Made by a program: the position numbers and the translations under genes. Below the pieces are notes generated by a model. It did not search any database. It was not told the DNA's origin and worked only from the letters and a program-made list of their open reading frames with translations. This document shows, piece after piece, positions 33,558 to 42,218 of a DNA stretch of 64,000 nucleotides (positions are counted from its first letter, which is position 1; every line of letters starts with the position of its first letter). Origin of the DNA: Symbioplanes lichenis (GTDB taxonomy: Bacteria > Actinomycetota > Actinomycetes > Mycobacteriales > Micromonosporaceae); the NCBI RefSeq assembly GCF_030709675.1, contig NZ_JAUZQD010000010.1, forward strand, positions 124,001 to 188,000, read 5' to 3'.

Positions 33558-36500
33558 CACAACCCCCGGACCCGGATGTTGCGGAACTCGATCAGATCGG
33601 TGTCGCTGTGGTTCTGCAGACCGATGAACCCGCGCAGGAACTGCCGCAGATCGGTCGGCGGATCCCCGGCCCGCGACGACTGCTTGCCGGGCGTGTTGTC
33701 GAACTCGTTGATGACCACCCCGTTGCGGATGATCGTGTAGTGCTGGCCCACGGCGCGGATCTCGTAGTCGTTCCACACGTTCTTCGCCGTGACCCCGGCC
33801 GCGGAGAGCGGCTGCGGGTCGAAGTTGTAGACGGAACCGGTCTTCTGCACCTCCCCGGTCTCGCCGTCGTAGATCTGGATCTCGTGCCCGCAGTAGATGG
33901 CCACCCAGGCCTGGGACGTTGCCGCGGAACCGGTTCGGCCGCATTCCGGCCGCTGGGCGACCGGCGTCCGCGGATCGGGGAAGCGGATGAACACACCGCT
34001 GTTGGCCCGCGCGGTCCCCGGGGCGATGTCCCGGAACTGCAGCCGCAGCGAGAAGTCCCCGAGCTCCTTGGTGTGCCAGAGCATCCCGAGCCCGCCGGCC
34101 GACCGCAGCGACCCGTCCGGCTGGATGCTGAACGACCCCGACGGTGCCTGCTGCCAGCCGTGCAGCGATGCGGCCGTGCCGTCGAAGAGCGGCTCGTACG
34201 CCGTCCGCCCGGGCCGCCCGATCTCCGAGGCGGCCGCCGCGCGGGTCAGCACACCCGCCTGGCGCGCGGTCAGCGGGAACTGCCCGGCCACCGTGGTGAC
34301 GTGCCGGACGAACGTGTCGTGGTCGGCCCACGCGCCCTCGTCGCCGATGACGTCGTTGAGCGTGCACCCGCCGGCCCCGGCGAGGTTCGGCACCCCGGTG
34401 TCCCGGCCGTCGATGACGACGTTCTTGCGGGCGTCGGGCACCGCGCAACCGGCGTTCACGGTCGTGGTGACCGTGGCGGTCTCCCCGTCGGCGTACGTGA
34501 CGGTCAGCGTGGCCTTGTAGGTGCCGGCCGAGGCGTAGACGTGCATGGGGTCGGCGTCACTGGAAACGGTTCCGTCGCCGAAGTCCCACCGGTACGAGAC
34601 ACCGCCGGACCGCGAGCCCGTGAACGCGTACGTCAGCAATTTGTTCTGCACCGCGACCGCGCTCGCCGCCGGGGCCGGGGTGGCCGGACCGCCGGTGTAG
34701 CTCACCTTGAGCAGCTTTTGCGCCGGGCTGAGGCTGAAGAAGCCGCCGCCGTAGTCGAGCAGATAGAGAGCGCCGTCCGCACCGAACTTCGCGTCCATCC
34801 AGGACTGCAACTGGGTGGAACCGCCACCGGCGGGCAGGATCGCGCGCAGCGACTCGGCGAAGGGCGGCGGCGACTGGGCCGGAACGCCGGCCGGATCGAC
34901 GGTGACGGCCACCCGGTTGTTCGCGTTCGACTGGTCGCCCAGGAACCACTTGTCGTCCCAGTAGCGGGGCCACGCGACGCCGCTCGACGTGTCGGCCTTG
35001 TCGTAGTGATAGGTCGGGCCGGACATGACCGCCTGGCCGCCACCCCGCAGATAGGGCTGGGTGTACGTGGCGTCGGCCGCGTTGTAGGTCGGGATGCCGC
35101 TGCCGTCGGCGCGCGGCGGGAACACGGGCCCACCGCCACCGGGCGAGTACCAGATCATGTTGTCGCGCGCGGGCGGGATGTCCACGAGCCCGGTGTTGCG
35201 CGGTGACTCGTTCTTCAGCGCGTTGCATTTGTACCAGCCGGTGAGCACCGTGGCGTCGGTGTTGCTGCGGTCCCGGTACGGCTGCCGGTTGCCCATGCAG
35301 TACGGCCAGCCCTGGTTGCCCGCCGACGTGATGATGGTGGCGGTTTCGTACTTCGCCGGGCCGAGCTCCGGCGACGGGTTCGTGGCGTCGGGGCCGACCC
35401 AGCCCGCGGTCAGCCACTGCCGTTCCTCATCGATCTGCAGCCGCGCGATGTTCCGCACGCCCATCACGTAGATCTCCGGACGGGTCTTGGCCGTGCCGGG
35501 CGGGAACAGGTTGCCGGCCGGGATCGTGTACGTCCCGTCCGCCTCCGGGTGGATCCGGATGATCTTGCCGGCCAGGTCGTTCGTGTTGCCCGACGTCCGG
35601 CGCGCGTCCTGGAACGAGATGCCCGCGTACTCGGCGGTCCAGTTGTTGCCGGAGTAGCCCTGCGAGCCCTCGGACGAGTTGTTGTCACCCGAGCCGACGT
35701 AGAGGTTGCCGTCCTTGTCGAACGCCATGCCGCCGCCGGCGTGGCAGCAGCTGTGGATCTGTACCGGGAACTTCAGCAGATCCTTGCGGGAGGCGACGTC
35801 GATACCGCCGTCCTTGTACGTGAACCGGCTGATCGTGCGTTCGCCGGTGCGCGCGGTCCGGTCGATCGACTCGTGCGGCATCCAGTAGACGTAGATCCAG
35901 CCGTTGGACTGGAACGCGGGGTCGGCGACGATGCCGAGCAGCCCCTCCTCGTTCTTGACCAGCTCGGTCCCGCTGCCCCGGTTGCCCATGACGGCCAGCG
36001 TGGTCAGCAGTTTCACCTGCTTGGTCCTGGGATCGTACGAGTGGATCGTCCCGCAGCCGAGGCCCACCTTGGGGTCGGCCCAGTCGACGATCGGGCCGCT
36101 CGGGCAGGCCGCCTTGCCGACGTAGAAGATCGTGCCGCCGGGCGCGACGGTCAGCCCGTGCGGCTCGCCGATCTGGTCGAGCTGGCCGGTCTGGTTGGCC
36201 GCGGTGAGCCGCTCGGTCTTGTAGTTCGCGGCGATCGTGGCCTGGCAGTCACCCCGGACCAGGCCGGCGGCCCAGCCGAGCGCGCCGGACAGGTGCTTGC
36301 GGAAGGCGTCTTCCCCGTACGAGTCGGCGGTGTGGCCCATGCCGGTGTAGAAGGAGCGCCCGCCGTCGTAGTCACGGCACCAGGAAACGGGGTGGAACGG
36401 CCCGTTGGCGCCGAGCCCGGCGTCGTAGTGCCGCTCCTCGACCTGCGCGACGGTGTGGACCACGCCGATCGGGTTCGGATCCCAGTTGTACCAGCGGTCC

Positions 36501-37450
36501 GACCGGCTGACGGTCAGCGGCAGGTCCTTGGTCGCGGGGTGCTGCCGGTCGAGCACGTCGACGACGGCCCGGTTCACCGCGGGCGGCGGGGGAGTGGTGG
36601 TCGCGCCGGTGAAGAGCCGCAGATCCGCCAGCTGGGTGAGCGGCTCGCCGCTGTTGGCGGTGATGTTCAGCCGGAAGAACTTGTACGTCGCCGGGGCGGC
36701 CAGGTCGAACCGGCGCGTCTGGAACCGTTCCTGGAACGTCTGACCCGTCCGGGAATCGATGTCAGTCCAGCTGGAACCGTCGGCGGAACCCTGCAGTCTC
36801 CAGTCCTTCGGGTCGCGGCCGGCCGAGTCGTTGGCGGACGTGAGCGCGTACGCGGTGACTGCCTTGGCGGCCGCCAGTTCGAACGTCGCCCAGCCGGTCG
36901 GCGTACGGACGAGCCATTTGGTGTTGGGATCGTTGTCGATGAGCTTGGCCGCCGTCTCGTTCGGCGGGTTCTCGCCGCTGGCGGTCACCTTGGCGATCGG
37001 CTCGGCGTTCGGGATGGCGCCGGCCGGACGCGTGCCGATCAGGCCGGTGAACCAGGCCGAGTCGAGCTGCGCCTTGGCCGCGTCGCCGATGCCGACGAAA
37101 CCGTTGCCCGCCTTGACGTACGCCTGCAGCGCGCTCTCCTGCGCACCGGTCAGCGCCGCGCCCGTGGCGGACAGGAAGACCACCGCGCGGTACTTCGCGA
37201 GGGACTCGGCGCTGAAAACGGTGGGGTCACTGCTGACGTCGACGGTGACGTTCTGCGCGGCGGCCAGCGAGGTGACCGTCTCGGTGGCGCGAGCGACCGG
37301 ATCCTCTTGCTGCGCCGCGGGACCGTGGAAGACGAGGACCTGGGACGCCGCGGCGGCGGCCGGGGCCGGGGGATCGGTGGCGGCGTGGGCGGGCGTCTGG
37401 AGGACGCCTATGACCAGAGCGAGCGTGGCGAGGGATGCGGTGAGCCTCAT
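33557..37450 (-). CDS. Giant exported ThuA/discoidin/sugar-dehydrogenase/PKD/DUF1080 protein
   Basis: A 1,297-residue protein with signal MRLTASLATLALVIGVLQTP. Modules: ThuA part one (~36-145, VLVFHGPAAQQ...GNGFVGIG); a discoidin-type F5/8C domain (~147-280, KLIDNDPNTKWL...DWRLQGSADGSSW); ThuA part two (~290-405, DRQHPATKDLP, WCRDYDGGRSFYTGMGH); a PQQ-type glucose/sorbosone dehydrogenase propeller (~425-920, EEGLLGIVADP, HSCCHAGGGMAFDKDGNLYVGSGD); PKD (~925-1000, WDFGDG); the DTGVPN...LTARQAG module (~1003-1075); and DUF1080 (~1083-1297). It is probably a sugar oxidase/hydrolase acting outside the cell. ATG 37450 overlaps the multicopper oxidase stop. The discoidin insertion splits ThuA. Confidence 0.85.
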   Translation of the reverse strand: MRLTASLATLALVIGVLQTPAHAATDPPAPAAAAASQVLVFHGPAAQQEDPVARATETVTSLAAAQNVTVDVSSDPTVFSAESLAKYRAVVFLSATGAALTGAQESALQAYVKAGNGFVGIGDAAKAQLDSAWFTGLIGTRPAGAIPNAEPIAKVTASGENPPNETAAKLIDNDPNTKWLVRTPTGWATFELAAAKAVTAYALTSANDSAGRDPKDWRLQGSADGSSWTDIDSRTGQTFQERFQTRRFDLAAPATYKFFRLNITANSGEPLTQLADLRLFTGATTTPPPPAVNRAVVDVLDRQHPATKDLPLTVSRSDRWYNWDPNPIGVVHTVAQVEERHYDAGLGANGPFHPVSWCRDYDGGRSFYTGMGHTADSYGEDAFRKHLSGALGWAAGLVRGDCQATIAANYKTERLTAANQTGQLDQIGEPHGLTVAPGGTIFYVGKAACPSGPIVDWADPKVGLGCGTIHSYDPRTKQVKLLTTLAVMGNRGSGTELVKNEEGLLGIVADPAFQSNGWIYVYWMPHESIDRTARTGERTISRFTYKDGGIDVASRKDLLKFPVQIHSCCHAGGGMAFDKDGNLYVGSGDNNSSEGSQGYSGNNWTAEYAGISFQDARRTSGNTNDLAGKIIRIHPEADGTYTIPAGNLFPPGTAKTRPEIYVMGVRNIARLQIDEERQWLTAGWVGPDATNPSPELGPAKYETATIITSAGNQGWPYCMGNRQPYRDRSNTDATVLTGWYKCNALKNESPRNTGLVDIPPARDNMIWYSPGGGGPVFPPRADGSGIPTYNAADATYTQPYLRGGGQAVMSGPTYHYDKADTSSGVAWPRYWDDKWFLGDQSNANNRVAVTVDPAGVPAQSPPPFAESLRAILPAGGGSTQLQSWMDAKFGADGALYLLDYGGGFFSLSPAQKLLKVSYTGGPATPAPAASAVAVQNKLLTYAFTGSRSGGVSYRWDFGDGTVSSDADPMHVYASAGTYKATLTVTYADGETATVTTTVNAGCAVPDARKNVVIDGRDTGVPNLAGAGGCTLNDVIGDEGAWADHDTFVRHVTTVAGQFPLTARQAGVLTRAAAASEIGRPGRTAYEPLFDGTAASLHGWQQAPSGSFSIQPDGSLRSAGGLGMLWHTKELGDFSLRLQFRDIAPGTARANSGVFIRFPDPRTPVAQRPECGRTGSAATSQAWVAIYCGHEIQIYDGETGEVQKTGSVYNFDPQPLSAAGVTAKNVWNDYEIRAVGQHYTIIRNGVVINEFDNTPGKQSSRAGDPPTDLRQFLRGFIGLQNHSDTDLIEFRNIRVRGL

Positions 37451-38463
37451 CCGGTGTGCCCTTCGTGAGCAGCGCTGTGCACGTGGTTGTGGAAGCGGTC
37501 GATGGCCTCCTGCGCGCCCGGCGGCATGGTGCCGTCGGCGTTGCGCACCAGGAAGATGCCGCTCATGCCGCTGTCGGAGTGCGTCTGCACGTGGCAGTGG
37601 TACATCCACGCGCCGGGGCCGCCCCCGTCGCCGGCCAGGACCTGGAAGCCGAACGAGCTGCCCGGGTTGAGGTCCTTGTTGTCGATCGTGATGCTCGGGT
37701 CGGACGGGCCCTCGAGCATGCCGGTGCGGTTGTCCGCCCAGCGGTGCGAGTGCAGGTGGAACGTGTGGAACAGGTTGCCGTGCCCGATGGCGATCCACTC
37801 GATCCGCTCGCCGAGGTTCGCCTGGAACATCGGGGTGTCCGGCGCGGACCGGTTGTTGATCTGCGAGTCGTGGAAGACGACGACGACCTGCTTGTCGGGC
37901 AGGATGTCGCCGCGGCGCCGCACGATCAGGGCGCCGTAGAGGCCGCGGGCCACGCCCATCGTGCCGTGCTCGGTGCCCATCGCGTGGTCGTGGTAGTGCC
38001 AGTAGCCCGCGCTGCCCGGCATGAACCGCCGGCCCGCGGACGCGGTGGTCATCTCGTGACTGCGCCACACGTACGTGCGGGTCTCGCCGGGCGCGTTGAA
38101 CGAGGCGTTGAACGGCGACCCGTCCGAGTCGGTGCTGTAGTCCACGCCGTGCGGGTGGATCGACAGCCGCTGGTCGGTGGTGTTGACCAGGGTGATTTCG
38201 AGCGTGTCGCCCTCGTACATCTCCAGCGTCGGGCCGGGCACGGTGGCCTTGCCCCGCTCGAAGCCGTAGCCGTAGAGGTTGCCGGGCAGCGCCTCGGCGT
38301 AGACGGTGACCTTCCGGACCGTGCCGGCGGCCCGCGCGGGATGGCTCGGCGCCAGCGCGGAGGCGGCGCCCACGGCGGGCACCGTGAGGCCCAGCGCCCC
38401 GGTCGCGAGCAGCGAGCGCCGGGAGAAGCGCCAGCGGGACTTGCCAACGTTGTCAGAGTGCAT
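37447..38463 (-). CDS. Tat-exported two-domain multicopper oxidase (small laccase-like)
   Basis: The 338-residue enzyme starts with a Tat signal (FSRRSLLATGALGL) and has two cupredoxin domains, as in the trimeric small laccases of Streptomyces. All four copper motifs are present: HPHG at 103-106, WHYHDH at 155-160, FHTFHLHSH at 232-240 and HCHVQTHSDSGM at 289-300. It should oxidise one-electron donors and reduce oxygen to water. It is the first gene of the exported set and overlaps the next by four bases, so it may be the terminal oxidase for the cupredoxin downstream. I chose ATG 38463, which has GGAG upstream. Confidence 0.92.
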   Translation of the reverse strand: MHSDNVGKSRWRFSRRSLLATGALGLTVPAVGAASALAPSHPARAAGTVRKVTVYAEALPGNLYGYGFERGKATVPGPTLEMYEGDTLEITLVNTTDQRLSIHPHGVDYSTDSDGSPFNASFNAPGETRTYVWRSHEMTTASAGRRFMPGSAGYWHYHDHAMGTEHGTMGVARGLYGALIVRRRGDILPDKQVVVVFHDSQINNRSAPDTPMFQANLGERIEWIAIGHGNLFHTFHLHSHRWADNRTGMLEGPSDPSITIDNKDLNPGSSFGFQVLAGDGGGPGAWMYHCHVQTHSDSGMSGIFLVRNADGTMPPGAQEAIDRFHNHVHSAAHEGHTG

Positions 38464-38519
38464 GCGGCTCCGATCGGGCAGCACGACAGTCGCGGAGCGT
38501 CACCGCCCCACGTCCCAGG

Positions 38520-38564
38520 ACTTTTGTCGATGGAGAGCAATCTATGTACGGTATCGACAAAAGT
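38520..38564. promoter_or_regulatory. Inverted repeat upstream of the multicopper oxidase operon
   Basis: Perfect 12-base arms ACTTTTGTCGAT and ATCGACAAAAGT are separated by 21 bases. They lie in the 309-base gap between the multicopper oxidase (start 38463) and the YdcF gene (start 38773), which holds no other recognised gene. The spacing is about two helical turns, so it is a good candidate for a dimeric repressor site. The right arm lies in CGGTATCGACAAAAG, which resembles CGGTATAGACAAACG at 48533, upstream of the subtilisin gene. The rest of the gap is without clear features. Confidence 0.6.
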
Positions 38565-38772
38565 AAAGGTCCCCAGTGGACGGCAAGATCGCTTCGACCA
38601 GGCGTTCCAGCGGAAAGAGACCCTGTGTAGGCAACCGTGGAAGCGCTCCCGGCGCGGCGACCAGGTAGCCGTCCCGTTACACGGAGGCAACAATCCTCAC
38701 GCTGCGTACGCGTTGAACTTTTCGCCGGGCGTGGCCCGTAAGGCTGGACATCCCCGTGGAAGGAGCACGATC

Positions 38773-39372
38773 GTGACCGTCACCGGCGAGCAGCGCGACT
38801 CGGCCCGGCTGATCTGGGACTACCACCAGCTGCGGCACCCGCTGGAGAAGTGCGAGGCCGCCGTCGGGCTCGGCGCCCCCGAGTACGCCGCCGAGCTCTG
38901 GCACGCCGGCTGGTTCCCCACGCTGGTCCTCACCGCCGACCAGCGGGAGCGGGCGCTCTCCCGGGGCGTGCCCGGCGACGCGGTGCTGGTGGAGCCGCGA
39001 GCCACGCACACCGGGCTGACGCTGACGCTCTCGCGCGAGGTGCTCGGGGCGGCGGGCATCCGGCCCCGTACGGTCATGATCGTCGCCGAGCCTGCCCTGC
39101 AGCGCCGCGCGTATGCGACGTGCCGCAAGGTCTGGCCGGAGGTCACGGCCGTCTGCGCCACCGGGCCGTCGACCTTCGAGGAGTACGTGACCTCCGCCGC
39201 CGGCGAGCGACAGGCGATCGAGCGGCTCGTCGGCGCCCTCCAGCGCGTGATCGAGTACCCGTGGCGGGGCTACGCCGTGCGGCAGGAAGTACCCTCCGCG
39301 GTCCACGTCGCGTACCGCCACCTGCTCAACGAGGGCTACACGGGCGACCTGATAGCGCACTCATTCCGGTGA
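38773..39372 (+). CDS. YdcF/DUF218-family protein
   Basis: A 199-residue protein. GLGAPEYAAELWHAGWFPTL corresponds to the family's A..LW..G..P.LV strand, and EPRATHTGLTLTLSREVL matches its E..A.NT.EN..ft..l motif (here ATHTG). VMIVAEPALQRRAYATCRK gives the VTsdfHxRRA-type motif. The family is thought to bind nucleotides or SAM; no role is established. The GTG at 38773 is preceded by AAGGAG. The 3' end overlaps the convergent flavoprotein by 12 bases. No operon partner is seen on this strand. Confidence 0.8.
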   Translation: MTVTGEQRDSARLIWDYHQLRHPLEKCEAAVGLGAPEYAAELWHAGWFPTLVLTADQRERALSRGVPGDAVLVEPRATHTGLTLTLSREVLGAAGIRPRTVMIVAEPALQRRAYATCRKVWPEVTAVCATGPSTFEEYVTSAAGERQAIERLVGALQRVIEYPWRGYAVRQEVPSAVHVAYRHLLNEGYTGDLIAHSFR

Positions 39373-40407
39373 GACGGTGGCCAGATACTTGGCGAGCGCG
39401 GCGACCGCCTCCCGCCCGGCCCGGTTGGCGCCGACGGTGGACTGGGACGGACCGAAACCGATCAGGTGGACGCGCGGCTCGCCGCTCACCTGGGTGCCGG
39501 TCATCGTGATGCCGCCGCGGTCGTTGCGCAGGTGCAGAGGGTCGAGATGGGCGAGGGCGGCCTTGAAGCCGGTCGCCCACAGGATCGCGTCCACCGCGGT
39601 GAAGCTGCCGTCGGCCTCGCGGACGCCGAGAGGCTCGATCGCCGTGAACATCGGGCGGCGTTCGAGCGCGCCGCGCTGCTTGGCCGCCAGGGCGTACGGG
39701 GTCCAGATCAGCCCGGTGTAGGAGACGACACTGCCCGTGGGGTTGCCCGCCTCGACGTCCGCGACGACCTTGGCGATGGTCTCGCGGCCGGCGCCCTCCG
39801 GGGTGAAGTCGTCGCGGAAGACGGGCTCGCGGCGGGTGTACCAGTACGTGGTGGCGACGCGCGAGATCTCCTCGAGCTGCTGCACCGCCGAGATGCCCCC
39901 GCCCACCACGGCGACGCGCCGGCCGGTGAACTCGTCCGCCGACACGTACTCGAAGGTGTGCAGTTGCCTGCCGGTGAAAGTCTCCTGCCCGGGGTACCGC
40001 GGCACGACGGGGTTGGTCCACGTGCCCGTGGCGTTGATGATCGCGTCGGCGAGCCACTCGCCGTGGTCGGTCTCGACGAGCAGCTTGCGGCCTTTGTCGC
40101 GTACGGCCGAGACCGTGACCGGCCGGAGCACGTTCAGCTCCGCCGCCCGCTCGAAGTCGGCGAAGTAGCGGGGGACCGCCGTGCGGCTGGGCTCCTCCGG
40201 GTCGAGCGGGGGCTTCGGGAACCGCGGCAGGTCGAAGATGCCGTTGACGGTCGCCATCCGCAGCGACTTCCAGCGGTGCTGCCACGCGCCGCCCGGGGCG
40301 GGCTCCGAGTCGAGGATCACATGGTCGATGCCGCGCCGCTTGAGGTGGTAGCCGGCCGAGAGCCCGGACTGCCCGGCGCCGATGACCACGACAGTCGCCT
40401 CTCTCAC
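39361..40407 (-). CDS. Flavin-containing monooxygenase-like FAD/NAD(P) oxidoreductase
   Basis: The 348-residue protein carries an N-terminal Rossmann FAD motif (VVVIGAGQSGLSAGYHLKRRG) and a second dinucleotide motif for NAD(P)H (VAVVGGGISAVQQLEE, ~165). The sequence ATGTW...P and the C-terminal GFGPSQSTVGANRAGREAV complete the pattern of class B monooxygenases (CzcO-like). It would transfer one oxygen atom to a small soft nucleophile or ketone. The start is GTG 40407. It is divergent from the dehydrogenase E1 gene over 84 bases and converges with ydcF, so no operon clue is available. Confidence 0.85.
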   Translation of the reverse strand: MREATVVVIGAGQSGLSAGYHLKRRGIDHVILDSEPAPGGAWQHRWKSLRMATVNGIFDLPRFPKPPLDPEEPSRTAVPRYFADFERAAELNVLRPVTVSAVRDKGRKLLVETDHGEWLADAIINATGTWTNPVVPRYPGQETFTGRQLHTFEYVSADEFTGRRVAVVGGGISAVQQLEEISRVATTYWYTRREPVFRDDFTPEGAGRETIAKVVADVEAGNPTGSVVSYTGLIWTPYALAAKQRGALERRPMFTAIEPLGVREADGSFTAVDAILWATGFKAALAHLDPLHLRNDRGGITMTGTQVSGEPRVHLIGFGPSQSTVGANRAGREAVAALAKYLATVSPE

Positions 40408-40491
40408 AGCCGCAGACTACCCGCCGGTAGGGGCGGGAGGTCTTAAGGTGTGTGACGGTCCATGATCGGGGCCGGGAGGAAGGGGCCGCAC

Positions 40492-41589
40492 ATGGCGGAC
40501 GACGAGTTGATCCAGCTGCTGACGCCGGAAGGCGAGCACGCCGGGAGCGTGACGACGGCGGACGGCGTCACGTACTCGGCCGACTTCACCGACGAGGAGT
40601 ACCGCGACCTCTACCGGGACCTGGTCATCGTGCGCCGGCTGGACGCCGAGGGCCTCGCGCTGCAGCGCCAGGGGGAGCTGGGCCTGTGGGCCAGCCTGCT
40701 CGGGCAGGAGGCGGCCCAGGTCGGCTCGGGCCGGGCGCTGCGCCCGCAGGACATGGTCTTCCCGACCTACCGCGAGCACGGCGTGCTCTACACCCGCGGG
40801 ATCGACCCGATCATGCCGTTCGGCCTGTTCCGGGGGGTCGACCAGGGCGGCTGGGACCCCAACGAGCACAAGTTCAACCAGTACACCCTGATCATCGGTG
40901 CCCAGACGCTGCACGCCACCGGCTACGCGATGGGCGTGACCATGGACGGCGCGACCGGCACGCCCGACGGGGAGGCGGTCATCGCGTACTTCGGCGACGG
41001 CGCCACCAGCCAGGGCGAGGTCAGCGAGGCGTTCGTGTGGGCCAGCGTCTACAACGCGCCGCTCGTGTTCTTCTGCCAGAACAACCAGTGGGCCATCTCC
41101 GAGCCCACCGAGCGCCAGACCAAGATCCCGCTGCACCGGCGGGCCGACGGCTTCGGCTTCCCCGGCCTGCGGGTGGACGGCAACGACGTGCTGGCCACGT
41201 ACGCGGTGACGCGCGCGGCCCTCGACCACGCGCGCCAGGGCCAGGGGCCGACGCTGATCGAGGCGTACACGTACCGGATGGGCGCGCACACGAGCAGCGA
41301 CGACCCCTCCCGCTACCGCGCCGCCGGCGAGGTCGAGGAGTGGCAGGCCAAGGACCCGATCAGCCGGGTCAAAGCCTTCCTGACCAAGCAGAGGATCGCC
41401 GACGACGGCTTCTTCGGCCAGGTCGAGGAGGACGCCCGCAAGCTCGCCCTCGACCTGCGCGAACGCGTCATGGCCCTGCCCGACCCGCAGCCGGTCTCGA
41501 TGTTCGACCACGTCTACCCGGGCGGCTCGCCCGAGCTCGACGCCCAGCGCCGCGAGTTCCTCGGCTACCACTCCACCTTCACCGACTAG
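40492..41589 (+). CDS. 2-oxoacid dehydrogenase E1 component, alpha subunit
   Basis: The 365-residue protein matches the alpha chain of pyruvate or branched-chain 2-oxoacid dehydrogenase. The thiamine-diphosphate motif is GDGATSQGEVSEAFVWASVYNAPLVFFCQNNQWAIS (G-D-G...N-N, ~170-205), and RMGAHTSSDDPSRYR forms the conserved loop ahead. It decarboxylates a 2-oxoacid in the cytoplasm, but needs a beta subunit and E2 (lipoyl) to finish. None is present: the next gene is on the other strand. The ATG at 40492 has GGGAGGAAGGGG upstream. In actinomycetes pdhA is usually followed by pdhB, so the missing partner is odd. Confidence 0.9.
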   Translation: MADDELIQLLTPEGEHAGSVTTADGVTYSADFTDEEYRDLYRDLVIVRRLDAEGLALQRQGELGLWASLLGQEAAQVGSGRALRPQDMVFPTYREHGVLYTRGIDPIMPFGLFRGVDQGGWDPNEHKFNQYTLIIGAQTLHATGYAMGVTMDGATGTPDGEAVIAYFGDGATSQGEVSEAFVWASVYNAPLVFFCQNNQWAISEPTERQTKIPLHRRADGFGFPGLRVDGNDVLATYAVTRAALDHARQGQGPTLIEAYTYRMGAHTSSDDPSRYRAAGEVEEWQAKDPISRVKAFLTKQRIADDGFFGQVEEDARKLALDLRERVMALPDPQPVSMFDHVYPGGSPELDAQRREFLGYHSTFTD

Positions 41590-41613
41590 GGACGCAGGCG
41601 CCGGCGGAGGAAG

Positions 41614-42186
41614 TCACGCCAGGTCAGCTCGAAGGAGCGGGCCAGGGCCGGCGTGGCTGCTGCGCGTGGCCAGGGCGGCGATCGCCCTCCGCAGGTCGGC
41701 GACGAGATCGGGGGCGAGGCGGCCGGTCGCCGGGTCCACCTTGGCGCGGGCGGCGCCGACCGTCAGGCCCGCCTCGGGCACGACGTCCACGCCCATCGTG
41801 GTGAGCACCTCGGTGAGCCCGGCGTGGGCCCAGCGCCCCGCGGTCAGGGAGGTGGAGACCGTGATCACGGCGGCCGGCTTGCCGGTGAGTTCGCCCGTGC
41901 CGACCTGCCAGTCGAGCAGGTTCTTGAGCCCGCCCGGGAAGCCGTGCGCGTATTCCGGACTGCAGATCAGCACGCCGTCGGCCGCCTCGAAGCAGTCCCG
42001 GATCGGCTCGAGCGCCGCCGGGAGCGGCCCGGACCCGGCGACGTCGGCGTCGAAGAGCGGCAGCTCCCGGAACGACGGCGCCTCGGTGATCGTCACCCCG
42101 GCGGGCGCGAGGCGCACGGCCGCGCGGAGCACGGCGGCGTTCAACGACTGGCTCCGCAGGCTTCCGCACACCGCAGCGATCCTCAT
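41614..42186 (-). CDS. NAD(P)H-dependent FMN reductase
   Basis: The 190-residue flavodoxin-like protein has an FMN-phosphate loop CGSLRSQSLNAAVLRAA at the N-terminus and the characteristic SPEYAHGFPGGLKNLLDW motif (~75-92) of NADPH-dependent FMN reductases. It could reduce flavins, quinones or chromate. It converges on the 2-oxoacid dehydrogenase gene after a 24-base gap and is co-oriented with the STAS gene upstream, 32 bases away, so the two might share a transcript. The ATG at 42186 is the only good start. Confidence 0.88.
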   Translation of the reverse strand: MRIAAVCGSLRSQSLNAAVLRAAVRLAPAGVTITEAPSFRELPLFDADVAGSGPLPAALEPIRDCFEAADGVLICSPEYAHGFPGGLKNLLDWQVGTGELTGKPAAVITVSTSLTAGRWAHAGLTEVLTTMGVDVVPEAGLTVGAARAKVDPATGRLAPDLVADLRRAIAALATRSSHAGPGPLLRADLA

Positions 42187-42218
42187 GCCGCGAGCCTAGA
42201 CGGCGGGCGGGTACGCGA

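Noticed and set aside
35549..37468. Plus-strand open frame opposite the ThuA/discoidin region
   Set aside because: Antisense shadow of a multi-domain gene; no start signal or homology.
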